Shown here piece after piece: positions 8,447 through 17,984 of a stretch of 64,000 nt of DNA. The notes below the pieces were generated by a model. That model was given only the letters and a program-made list of their open reading frames with translations. It was not told the origin of the DNA and did no database searches. Positions within the stretch are counted from its first letter, which is position 1, and each line of letters begins with the position of its first letter. Source of the DNA: Prochlorococcus sp. AG-418-K17 (GTDB lineage: Bacteria; Cyanobacteriota; Cyanobacteriia; PCC-6307; Cyanobiaceae); the NCBI GenBank assembly GCA_003214055.1, contig QCMD01000002.1, forward strand, positions 1 to 64,000, written 5' to 3'. The position numbers and the translations under genes are program-made.

Positions 8447-10723
8447 TTGAAGCCGGCAAGTAATCAGTTATTAATGATCCCTCCTAAATTTGAGGTAATG
8501 TTGGATATTGGTAGTTATAGTAATAGCTTTTCTTATATAGATGGCAAAAATCTTGGTGTTGAGATTGGGGATATTGTATCAGTTCCGCTGAAAGGAAGAT
8601 TATTGAATGGGTTAGTGATAGCTAAGGATGATTTTTCAAGATCAGGAGTAGCTAAAAGAGACTTTTTTGGCGAACAGAATTTTAAATATTTATCGATTGA
8701 AATGGTTGTACAAAAAAAAATTATTCAAGAATGGTGGAAAGAATGGATAGAGGCTTTGGCTTTGTTTTATAAAGTTAGTGAATTAAAGATGTATAAAACG
8801 GCATTCCCTCCTGGTTGGATTGGTAAACATAAAAAAAATTCTGTTGGTTTAAAAAATCAAATATGGATAGAACCTAATACAAACATTGAATTGAATAAAG
8901 ATCAATTTACCATCAAAGAATTTTCGTTAATAAATTCTTTGAATCATAAAGGGAATTGGCAAAGCGAATTAATTAAATCTGGATTTAATTTCACACTTAT
9001 TAGTTCAATGGTTCAGAAAAATTTGATAGTAAAAACTAAAAGAAAAAAACTAATCTCTCCTAAATTAAGCTCTTTGAAAAATGATTTTGCTCATATAAAA
9101 AAACCTCAGCTTACCTACGAGCAAAAAAGCGCTTATAAAGAAATAAAAAATATGATGCCTGGAAATATTTTATTACTGTGGGGTCAAACTGGTTCAGGTA
9201 AAACTGAAGTTTATATGAGAAGTTCAGAAGATCAATTGTTAAATAAAAAAAGCTGTTTAATTCTTGCTCCAGAAATTGGTTTAATTCCTCAACTTATTGA
9301 TAGATTTAGTGGCCGATTTAAAAATGTTGTACTTGAATATCATAGTAATTGTTCTTCAAGTCATAGAGCTTCAGTTTGGAAGCGAATTATTGATGATGAA
9401 GAGCCCCTTATCGTAATTGGGACACGGTCAGCAATATTCCTTCCGATTAAGAATCTCGGCTTAATAATAATTGATGAAGAACATGATATCTCGTATAAAC
9501 AAGATAATCCAATGCCTTGTTATGACGCGAGAGATGTTGCTATCGAAAGAGTAAAAAGGGATCCTATAAAATTAATATTTGGGAGCGCTACTCCTTCTAT
9601 GAAGACCTGGAAAAAAAGCTTTTTTGAAAAAAAGTTCAAATTAGTAAGAATGGAAAAAAGAATAGCTACCACTGAGATGCCAGAAATAAAAATTGTTGAT
9701 ATGAGAGATGAATTTAAAAACGGTAACTCAAAAATTTTTTGTAATGAGTTATTAGAATTAATTTCTCAACTACGATTAAAGAATGAACAAGCAATAATTT
9801 TGATTCCCAGAAGAGGGCATAGTGGTTTCCTAAGTTGTAGGAATTGCGGATTTATAATTAATTGTCCTAACTGTGATGTTCCTTTATCAGTACACCTTGG
9901 CTCACAAGGGAAAAAATGGCTTAATTGTCATTGGTGTAATCATAAATCCAGAGTAATTAATACTTGCCCAGATTGTAATTCAAATGCATTTAAGCCTTTC
10001 GGGATAGGTACGCAAAGGGTTATAGAATTTTTAAATCAAGAATTTCCAGATTTAAGAATACTTCGTTTTGATAGAGATACGACCTCAGGTAAAGATGCTC
10101 ATAGAAATATTCTTTCAAAATTTTCTAAGGGTCATGCCGACGTTCTTGTGGGGACTCAAATGTTGGCAAAAGGTATTGACATACCCAATATTACTCTTTC
10201 AGTGGTTATTGCGGCAGATGGACTACTTCATCGTCCGGACATCTCCGCAGAAGAAAAATCATTACAATTATTTTTACAATTGGCAGGCAGAGCGGGAAGG
10301 GCTCATAAGTTAGGAAAGGTTATTTTTCAAACGTATAAACCAAGTCATCCGGTAATTTCTTTTCTTAAAAATAGAGATTATGAGGGATTTTTAATCGAGA
10401 GTTCCAAAGCTAGAAAAGATGCAAATTTATATCCTTTCTGTAAGGTGTGTCTATTGAAGTTGTCAGGAGAAAATTATTTAAAAACAGAATCTGCGGCAAC
10501 TAAAATGGCAAATTATTTAGTCACTTTATGTGAAGAACATCATTGGAAAGTTATTGGTCCAGCTCCAAGTTTAGTTTCAAAAGTTGGGAATAAATTTAGG
10601 TGGCAAATATTAATACATGGCCCTGAAAATTCCAAGATTCCCTTACCAGACAGGTTTGTATTATGGAAATTTATTCCAAAAGAAGTTTTTTTATCAATTG
10701 ATGTTAATCCTGTAGAGATATAG
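8447..10723 (+). CDS. priA: Primosomal replication restart helicase PriA
   Basis: 758 residues. An N-terminal DNA-binding region precedes the SF2 helicase core with Walker A GQTGSGKT (about residue 246), DEEH box IIDEEHDISYKQ and motif III GSATPS. The inserted zinc-binding modules show CRNCGF...CPNCDV, then CHWCNH...CPDCNS. Helicase motifs V/VI are GTQMLAKGID and QLAGRAGRA. PriA reloads the replisome at stalled forks. The start is taken as TTG 8447; an ATG ten codons in is the alternative. Its stop abuts the stop of the convergent neighbour with no spacer. Confidence 0.95.
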   Translation: MKPASNQLLMIPPKFEVMLDIGSYSNSFSYIDGKNLGVEIGDIVSVPLKGRLLNGLVIAKDDFSRSGVAKRDFFGEQNFKYLSIEMVVQKKIIQEWWKEWIEALALFYKVSELKMYKTAFPPGWIGKHKKNSVGLKNQIWIEPNTNIELNKDQFTIKEFSLINSLNHKGNWQSELIKSGFNFTLISSMVQKNLIVKTKRKKLISPKLSSLKNDFAHIKKPQLTYEQKSAYKEIKNMMPGNILLLWGQTGSGKTEVYMRSSEDQLLNKKSCLILAPEIGLIPQLIDRFSGRFKNVVLEYHSNCSSSHRASVWKRIIDDEEPLIVIGTRSAIFLPIKNLGLIIIDEEHDISYKQDNPMPCYDARDVAIERVKRDPIKLIFGSATPSMKTWKKSFFEKKFKLVRMEKRIATTEMPEIKIVDMRDEFKNGNSKIFCNELLELISQLRLKNEQAIILIPRRGHSGFLSCRNCGFIINCPNCDVPLSVHLGSQGKKWLNCHWCNHKSRVINTCPDCNSNAFKPFGIGTQRVIEFLNQEFPDLRILRFDRDTTSGKDAHRNILSKFSKGHADVLVGTQMLAKGIDIPNITLSVVIAADGLLHRPDISAEEKSLQLFLQLAGRAGRAHKLGKVIFQTYKPSHPVISFLKNRDYEGFLIESSKARKDANLYPFCKVCLLKLSGENYLKTESAATKMANYLVTLCEEHHWKVIGPAPSLVSKVGNKFRWQILIHGPENSKIPLPDRFVLWKFIPKEVFLSIDVNPVEI

Positions 10724-11833
10724 CTATTCTGAAGGAAGTTGAGGTAATTCTGTGCCCAATTTATATCTATAGAATCTTACAAAATAAGTTAAAAATAAAA
10801 GAAAAGAGATTAGCATTGTACCAATCACTAGTTTATTCCAGCTCCAGAATGAGAATTCCAAAGTGTTAATTTCCCCTGGTATTAAATTCCAAACTATAAG
10901 ATTTTTAGAAATTTCTAGATGATTTTCATCTACTCCGCTATAGGTAGCTATATTTGGATGAATGATTTCAAAATCTATTTCTAAATTTTTAATATCAGAA
11001 ACAGTTTGGAGATCTAGGTTGATTTTATAGAAATTTTTCTTTAAAACAAAAAAGTTTTTTTCAGTAGACTTTATTTCTAAATCAGTTGATAAATCAGAAA
11101 AATTCCCAGCAGTTTCTAATATTTTTTTGAGTGTATTTTCAGCACTTTCAATGTTTAAACTTTTACTTTTTAGAGAAAAATTCGTATCTTCTATTGAAAT
11201 TTCTGCATCAGGTAAAGTATTTTTAATTTCCTCTTCAAATTTTATTTGCCAAGGAAATTTATTAATATATTTACTTTCCACTTTTAGATAATTATTTATT
11301 GAATCAATTTCACTTAGGTCTATTGTATTTTGGATCTTTACGCAGCCGCTTAATAATGGAATTAATATCAATAATATTAATATTATGATAAAGGTAAATC
11401 CTTTTTGAAATGGTTTCGTTGCTCCTGTAGGAGCATCATCCAAATTTAAAAACTTTTTTTCTTTTGAACTATCTTTCTTGGAAGATAATGGATTCTGAGA
11501 TCCACTTTTCAAGGTATCATTTTTTTCAAAAGAAATGTTCCAATTTTCAGGTTTTTTAATTTCAGGAGAGTCTATAATTTCCATCAAATATTTTGCATTT
11601 TCTCGAGTCTTGTAATCGTAGGATTTCAAAAGATCTTTGCAGAAGTTTTTTGCATCTTCCTTTTCATTAATTCCGCAAAGAGCAGTAATTAGTATTGTTC
11701 TTAAATTAGCTCCCTCTTTACTTGATAAAGGAAATGATTCGATTATTGGAGAAAGAAATTTAATACAAAAATGATACTCACCTTTAGCAAGAGCAAGCTC
11801 TACTATCTCTAAAACTTGCTCATAACTTTGCAT
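10724..11833 (-). CDS. DUF3153-like conserved cyanobacterial membrane protein
   Basis: 369 residues. The N-terminal ~100 residues are helical and TPR-like (VELALAKGEYHFCIKFLSPIIESFP). A low-complexity linker leads to a transmembrane segment at about 147-160, followed at once by LLSGCVKI. That looks like a lipobox but follows a long N-terminal region, so normal lipoprotein processing is unlikely. A globular region of mixed beta strands follows, then a second transmembrane helix near the C-terminus (about 333-350). The beta-rich part resembles the cyanobacterial DUF3153 family by recollection; no function is known. It is 3 nt downstream of argB and probably cotranscribed. Confidence 0.6.
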   Translation of the reverse strand: MQSYEQVLEIVELALAKGEYHFCIKFLSPIIESFPLSSKEGANLRTILITALCGINEKEDAKNFCKDLLKSYDYKTRENAKYLMEIIDSPEIKKPENWNISFEKNDTLKSGSQNPLSSKKDSSKEKKFLNLDDAPTGATKPFQKGFTFIIILILLILIPLLSGCVKIQNTIDLSEIDSINNYLKVESKYINKFPWQIKFEEEIKNTLPDAEISIEDTNFSLKSKSLNIESAENTLKKILETAGNFSDLSTDLEIKSTEKNFFVLKKNFYKINLDLQTVSDIKNLEIDFEIIHPNIATYSGVDENHLEISKNLIVWNLIPGEINTLEFSFWSWNKLVIGTMLISFLLFLTYFVRFYRYKLGTELPQLPSE

Positions 11834-11836
11834 GAT

Positions 11837-12688
11837 TTAGGCAATAATCATTGTACCTTTCCCTGCATTGGTGAAAATTTCAAGAAGTAATGAATGTTCT
11901 ATTCTTCCATCAATTATGTGGGCAGCCTTTACTCCTTGGGCTAGAGCTCTTATGCAACATTCAGTTTTTGGTAACATGCCTTCATTGACGATATTTTTGT
12001 CAATAAATTCTCTCGCCTCTTTAAGATTAATTTGCTTTATTAGACTATTTTTATTGTTCCGTTCTGCCAATATACCTGGAGTATCAGTTAAAAGGATAAG
12101 TTTTTCTGCATTTATGGCAGCAGCTATTTCTCCTGCGACAAAATCAGCATTGATATTATGTGAAATACCATCTTGAGTAGATCCAATACTTGAAATAACA
12201 GGAATATAGCCCTTAGTAATGAGGGGATCTAGCAATTCAGGATTAATTTTAGTTACCTCACCAACTAATCCATGACTTCCGTCTCCTAGCTCCCTTGATT
12301 GGATTAAGTTGCCATCAAGACCTGATATTCCAACTGCTAATGATCCAGTACTATTAATGCCACTCACGATTTGTTTATTTACCCTACCCATAAGAACCAT
12401 TTCAACAATATCCATTGTTTTCTGATCAGTAATTCTTAATCCATTTTCAAATTTTGGAGAAATTTTTAATTTTGTTAACCAATTATTAATTTCAGGTCCA
12501 CCTCCATGAATTACTACTGGACAAACTCCTACAGTGGATAAAAGGGCGACATCTCTAAAGAAAGCTTCTTTTAAGTTCTCTTTTTCCATTACAGATCCAC
12601 CATATTTAATAACGATTTTCCTTCCTGAAAAACTTTGTATATACGGAAGTGCTTCGCTTAATATTGATACTCTTTGAGAATCATTCAT
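11837..12688 (-). CDS. argB: Acetylglutamate kinase
   Basis: 283 residues. The amino acid kinase fold is marked by KYGGSVME near the N-terminus, [11 protein letters not shown], the substrate-binding GLRITD and the [22 protein letters not shown] nucleotide region. It phosphorylates N-acetylglutamate in arginine synthesis. In cyanobacteria this is the committed step controlled by arginine and by PII protein. The extended N-terminal segment ([20 protein letters not shown]) is consistent with the arginine-sensitive, PII-regulated type, but regulation is inferred from the family. Confidence 0.96.
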   Translation of the reverse strand: MNDSQRVSILSEALPYIQSFSGRKIVIKYGGSVMEKENLKEAFFRDVALLSTVGVCPVVIHGGGPEINNWLTKLKISPKFENGLRITDQKTMDIVEMVLMGRVNKQIVSGINSTGSLAVGISGLDGNLIQSRELGDGSHGLVGEVTKINPELLDPLITKGYIPVISSIGSTQDGISHNINADFVAGEIAAAINAEKLILLTDTPGILAERNNKNSLIKQINLKEAREFIDKNIVNEGMLPKTECCIRALAQGVKAAHIIDGRIEHSLLLEIFTNAGKGTMIIA

Positions 12689-12754
12689 TATTAGAAAGTT
12701 TTTAAAACTTGTTAGGATTTGGAATTTGAATATTTATAAATATTCTGAAGATAT

Positions 12755-13285
12755 TTAATAAAAGAGAATCAAATCAAATTCTTCTTTATTATTGTCGATA
12801 TTAAATTCGGATTCAAGACCTTTTACGAAAAACCTATTTAATCTCTCTTGCTTATCAATCCATTTTTCTATGGGTACGGCATTTATCTCAAAATGCATTC
12901 TTAGGCCATTTTTACCTTCTTTGGTGATTTCTTCTATTTCTTTGAGTTGAGGAGGATTATCTTCATCCCATAAAGTTAAAGCCTCCAAAGAAGATTCAAG
13001 ATGGGCTTTAATTCCGTATCTCCACCTTGTAACATCTTTAACTAAAGCTGTTAACTCTTTTGGTCTGTTAAATCTATTATTATAAAAATTAGCCTTATCG
13101 AATAATTCTACAGGGGGAATTTCAGAAGTTTTTAATCCTAATCCAATAAGGAAAATTGGCACTCCATAAAAAAAAGTAGGAACGCTAAGATTTACTGCAT
13201 CAGTGAAGTAGGCAGTCATTCCTATGAAAGCCAAAATACCTCCTGTAGTTACTATTAAATTTCCAGGAGATAAGTATTTCTTCAT
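12755..13285 (-). CDS. DUF2854 family membrane protein
   Basis: 176 residues. Two close hydrophobic segments at about 8-28 (GNLIVTTGGILAFIGMTAYF) and 33-50 (VPTFFYGVPIFLIGLGL) form a hairpin, followed by a soluble domain of about 120 residues. The SPGNLIVTTGG start and the KTSEIPPVEL boundary match the DUF2854 family of cyanobacteria and plastids as I recall it. Function is unknown; plant members are predicted chloroplast proteins. It is read leftward, 66 nt upstream of argB and divergent from the short gene at 13329. Confidence 0.75.
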   Translation of the reverse strand: MKKYLSPGNLIVTTGGILAFIGMTAYFTDAVNLSVPTFFYGVPIFLIGLGLKTSEIPPVELFDKANFYNNRFNRPKELTALVKDVTRWRYGIKAHLESSLEALTLWDEDNPPQLKEIEEITKEGKNGLRMHFEINAVPIEKWIDKQERLNRFFVKGLESEFNIDNNKEEFDLILFY

Positions 13286-13328
13286 TTTGTTCTATTAGAA
13301 TTAGGTAAAAATTAGGTTATTCAATATT

Positions 13329-13511
13329 ATGCAAGACCGTCTTACTTCAAATCAAGAAGATTTAATTTTAAGGCTCGATCAAGATAGAGAATGGTTACTG
13401 AAAAATCTTGATAAAGGTAAATGGCCTGAAATAAGAAGTGAACTTGCAGAACTTGAGAGGAAAATAAGCAAGATTATTATAAGTCTACAAGAAAAAAAAG
13501 CTGATATTTGA
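13329..13511 (+). CDS. Small conserved helical protein of unknown function (60 aa)
   Basis: 60 residues, highly charged and predicted helical throughout (LDQDREWLLKNLDKG, then a coiled-coil-like SELAELERKISKIIISLQEKK). I do not recognise the family. It is likely real. It starts with ATG soon after a divergent gene, fills the space between DUF2854 and ssb, and ends exactly where the convergent ssb stop begins, and its composition is protein-like. It could be a small adaptor or an assembly factor; nothing in the sequence decides this. Confidence 0.65.
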   Translation: MQDRLTSNQEDLILRLDQDREWLLKNLDKGKWPEIRSELAELERKISKIIISLQEKKADI

Positions 13512-13937
13512 TTAAAATGGGATCTCGTCTACTTCGGGTACCAATGGAGAGCTATCCCAACTAGTGTTTTTTGGAGCTTCTTTTTTATCCTCTGGAGGTA
13601 TAGAGTCTCTATTATCAGGTTTAAGTTTATCCATTTGAGTTATATTATGTATCTTTGAGGCAGTAAGCTCAGGCTGCTTTTCTTTAGTTCCATCTTTTCT
13701 ATTTACTGTATTCATCCTAAGACGTCCTTCAATAACAATGTTTTGCCCTTCTTTTAATTCATCTATCATTTCCTGGGCAATATTACCCCATCCCATTACC
13801 TTAAGCTCTCTAAGAGGATCTTCTTTTCGCAACCCCTTGAAATTTACAGTCATTTCGGCAATTGGAGTTTGGTTTTCTTTTGTATATCTCATTTGTGGTG
13901 TGCTATTGATTACAGCCTGAATTAAACAATGATTCAT
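13512..13937 (-). CDS. ssb: Single-stranded DNA-binding protein
   Basis: 141 residues. The N-terminal OB-fold covers about 1-100 (MNHCLIQAVINSTPQMRYT..., LKVMGWGNIAQEM, GQNIVIEGRLRMNT). A Pro/Lys/Ser-rich linker follows, then the acidic tip VDEIPF, which corresponds to the DDIPF partner-binding tail of bacterial SSBs. It coats single-stranded DNA in replication, repair and recombination. The sequence is divergent from E. coli SSB but fits the cyanobacterial type. It is divergent from cobK with a 29-nt gap. Confidence 0.85.
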   Translation of the reverse strand: MNHCLIQAVINSTPQMRYTKENQTPIAEMTVNFKGLRKEDPLRELKVMGWGNIAQEMIDELKEGQNIVIEGRLRMNTVNRKDGTKEKQPELTASKIHNITQMDKLKPDNRDSIPPEDKKEAPKNTSWDSSPLVPEVDEIPF

Positions 13938-13966
13938 TTCCTTCTTTTTAATTTAAAGACATACTG

Positions 13967-14764
13967 ATGCAAAATTCAGAAAATTGCCACGAAAATGTTT
14001 GGATCCTATCAGGAACTTCTGATGGCCCTTTTTTAGCTAAAAGGCTTCTTGACCTTAACTATTCTGTCTTTGCAAGTGTTGTAACGTTTAGAGCAAGTAA
14101 ATCTTATTCAAATCATCCAAAGTTACATATCATTACAGGCAAACTAATTAAACGGGAGGAAATAGTGGAATTTATAAGAAAAAACAAAATTAAATTAGTT
14201 ATTGATGCCACTCATCCATTTGCGCTAATTATTTCTGAAAAACTAAAATCGGTTTGTAATGAAATTAATACCCCCCTTCTAGTCTTTGAGAGGGAATCTT
14301 TGAATAATAAATCCTCTAATTTTAATTATATTTCTAATCTGAAAGATATTGATAAAAGTGATCTAAAAAATAAGAATATTTTATTGGCGATAGGATCTCG
14401 ATCACTCAATGATACTGCAAGCTATTATATGAACTGCGGAGCAAATGTATTTGCACGCATATTCCCAATTCAAGAAAGTGTATCAAAAGCTTTTGGATCA
14501 TGTATAAAAAATTCAAATATAGCGATTCTTGAACCAAGTAAAAAAAAATTATGTATTCTAGAAAAACAACTTTGTAAGTTTTGGCATATAGATTATGTTC
14601 TTTGTAGGGAATCTGGAAGTTATTCCCAAAAAAATTGGGAGGAAATAATAATGGGAACTCAAATGAAACTATTTTTAGTTAGAAGGCCAGAATCAAAAAA
14701 TAATAAATCTAATATTTTCTCTGAATATCAAAGATTGATAGATCATATTAGAAGGAAATATTAA
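13967..14764 (+). CDS. cobK: Precorrin-6A reductase (CobK/CbiJ)
   Basis: 265 residues. The N-terminal WILSGTSDGPFLAKRLL is the nucleotide-binding GT-[SA]-[DE]-[GA] motif of CobK. VIDATHPFA at about 77-85 is the second strong family motif. The enzyme reduces the precorrin-6A macrocycle with NAD(P)H in cobalamin synthesis. Prochlorococcus makes pseudocobalamin and keeps scattered cob genes; cobO is the other one here. cutA follows after 10 nt on the same strand. Confidence 0.9.
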   Translation: MQNSENCHENVWILSGTSDGPFLAKRLLDLNYSVFASVVTFRASKSYSNHPKLHIITGKLIKREEIVEFIRKNKIKLVIDATHPFALIISEKLKSVCNEINTPLLVFERESLNNKSSNFNYISNLKDIDKSDLKNKNILLAIGSRSLNDTASYYMNCGANVFARIFPIQESVSKAFGSCIKNSNIAILEPSKKKLCILEKQLCKFWHIDYVLCRESGSYSQKNWEEIIMGTQMKLFLVRRPESKNNKSNIFSEYQRLIDHIRRKY

Positions 14765-14774
14765 CGTTTGCATT

Positions 14775-15083
14775 ATGAAGGAAGTTCTACTTTTGATTAC
14801 AACTGAGTCAGATGAAATCAGATCTAAAAACATAGCTAAGTTACTCGTACAAAATAAGTTAGCTGCTTGCGTTTCGATAAAACCAATTTTTTCAATTTAC
14901 GAATGGGAAGATAAGATTGAAGATGCTAAAGAATTTGAGATAACAATAAAAAGCAAACCTGAATTAAAAGAAAATTTGATTTTATTTTTACAAAAAGTGA
15001 CTAGTTATGATGTCCCACAAATAATCTATAAGAATTTTCAAGCAGAATCAAAATATTATGATTGGTTGGGTAAAACAATTTAA
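14775..15083 (+). CDS. cutA: Divalent cation tolerance protein CutA
   Basis: 102 residues, standard CutA1 length. Signature segments are LLITTESDEIRSKNIAKLL, LAACVSIKPIFSIYEWEDKIE and the C-terminal VTSYDVPQIIYKNF. CutA is a PII-like trimer linked historically to copper tolerance; its actual role is unresolved. It follows cobK closely. Its stop overlaps the stop of the convergent kinase gene by 4 nt. Confidence 0.93.
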   Translation: MKEVLLLITTESDEIRSKNIAKLLVQNKLAACVSIKPIFSIYEWEDKIEDAKEFEITIKSKPELKENLILFLQKVTSYDVPQIIYKNFQAESKYYDWLGKTI

Positions 15084-16096
15084 TCGAAGTTATTTATTAT
15101 TAAATTTTGAAGATTAACATTAGATCTAGAACCAAGTTGAGTGATTATTTGCCCAGCACATATAGAACCTATTTCCCCACACTTTTTAAGTGAAAAATTC
15201 TTAATTAAACCATGAATAAATCCTCCTGCAAAAATATCTCCTGCTCCTGTGGTATCAATTACTTTCCCTTTTGGGAATGCTTTAATTATTTCATTATGAG
15301 AATTGTTAATTACTAAACAACCTTCACAACCAAGTGTAACTACTACTAGTTGACATAAAGAAGAGAGCTCGTCTTGACAATCTTTAAGCTCATTTTTTTT
15401 AAAAAGACTATGAGCCTCAGATTCATTACAAAAAACTATATCTACATAATTTTCAATTAATTCTAAGAAACTTTCTCGATGTCTTTCCACGCAAAATGAA
15501 TCAGATAAAGAGAGAATTATTTTTGTGTTTGATAACTTTGCTATTTTAGCTGCTTCAAGGAAAGCATTTTTAGCTAGTTGACTGTCCCATAAATACCCCT
15601 CTAAATAAAGATACTTAGAATTTTTGATTGAATTTAAATCAAGGTCTTTTGGTTCGAAATCTACAGAGGCACCAAGATAGGTACACATTGTTCTTTGAGC
15701 ATCTGGAGTAATTAAGATAATGGAATGCGCTGTTGATTTACCTTCTTTAGTAGGATTGGTATTAAAGATGGTTTTACTTTTTTTTATATCAGAAGAAAAG
15801 AATTTACCCAATGGATCATTTTTTACTCGCCCAATAAATTGAACATTATTTCCTAATTCAGCTAAACATACAACAGTATTCGCTGATGAACCTCCTGAAA
15901 GTTGTTTAATTACATTGCAATTTGTTAGTAGTAATTCAGATTCCTTTGAATTAACAAGATTCATAGATCCTTTTTTAAGATTATTCTTCTCTAAAAATTG
16001 ATCATCAACTTTAACAATGATATCAACTATTGCGTTTCCTAATCCGATTAGGTCAATATCTTTATTTTGATCAGAGTGTCTGAATGATTCTCTCAT
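15080..16096 (-). CDS. PfkB-family carbohydrate/adenosine kinase
   Basis: 338 residues. The N-terminal GLGNAIVDIIVKVDD, GGSSANTVVCLAELG and the C-terminal anion-hole motif DTTGAGDIFAGGF define the ribokinase/PfkB family. The segment RTMCTYLGASVDFEPKDL resembles adenosine-kinase-like members. It phosphorylates a sugar or nucleoside with ATP in the cytoplasm; the substrate cannot be fixed from sequence. It lies 13 nt downstream of purA on the same strand, which makes a purine-related role plausible but not proved. Confidence 0.85.
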   Translation of the reverse strand: MRESFRHSDQNKDIDLIGLGNAIVDIIVKVDDQFLEKNNLKKGSMNLVNSKESELLLTNCNVIKQLSGGSSANTVVCLAELGNNVQFIGRVKNDPLGKFFSSDIKKSKTIFNTNPTKEGKSTAHSIILITPDAQRTMCTYLGASVDFEPKDLDLNSIKNSKYLYLEGYLWDSQLAKNAFLEAAKIAKLSNTKIILSLSDSFCVERHRESFLELIENYVDIVFCNESEAHSLFKKNELKDCQDELSSLCQLVVVTLGCEGCLVINNSHNEIIKAFPKGKVIDTTGAGDIFAGGFIHGLIKNFSLKKCGEIGSICAGQIITQLGSRSNVNLQNLIINNFD

Positions 16097-16109
16097 TAAG
16101 CTGAAATAT

Positions 16110-17492
<1,383 letters not shown>

Positions 17493-17501
17493 TTAATTGT
17501 A

Positions 17502-17939
17502 TCAACTTTCTCTAAGAACCATTTTTTCAGCGAGAGAAAATTCTTTAGTTAAACGCTCTTTTAGTTTATCTGGTAAAGGTCTACTTGCAAAGTTTTTGTA
17601 ATGGCCTGCCATTGCATTTAAAGCTGTTTGCATTGTAGTGAATGATTGAGTTTTATTAACCATACCTCGGTTTCTATATCGAGAAATATAGTCGGTTATT
17701 AAAGTAAGAGCCTCATCTCTTACTTCGTCTCTATTTGGAGCATCTTTAGGGTTGTCAACAGCTGTTCGTAATGTTTTAACAACAGAAATTGTATCCTTTG
17801 TGTAATCTCCTGACATTGAAGTCTTTGCGGCGTATGAAGGTTGGCTAAATAAAGTAAAAACAATTATTAAAGAAAGCGCAAATGATATAGCTTTAGAAAG
17901 GCTATTTACAAATAATTCAGATGTTTTTTTTAATAACAT
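17502..17939 (-). CDS. psb27: Photosystem II assembly and repair protein Psb27
   Basis: 145 residues. A signal peptide with hydrophobic core at about 18-33 and a likely cleavage after SYA precedes a mature four-helix domain (DYTKDTISVVKTLRTAV, LTLITDYISRYRN, MQTALNAMAGHYKNFASRPLP). Psb27 binds CP43 on the lumenal side during PSII assembly and repair. There is no cysteine anywhere, so the N-terminal lipid anchor described for Psb27 in freshwater cyanobacteria cannot form here. It lies between purA and proS on the same strand. Confidence 0.93.
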   Translation of the reverse strand: MLLKKTSELFVNSLSKAISFALSLIIVFTLFSQPSYAAKTSMSGDYTKDTISVVKTLRTAVDNPKDAPNRDEVRDEALTLITDYISRYRNRGMVNKTQSFTTMQTALNAMAGHYKNFASRPLPDKLKERLTKEFSLAEKMVLRES

Positions 17940-17984
17940 AACCCAGTTCCTAATAAATTTAACTATGAGATTTATTATTCTACA

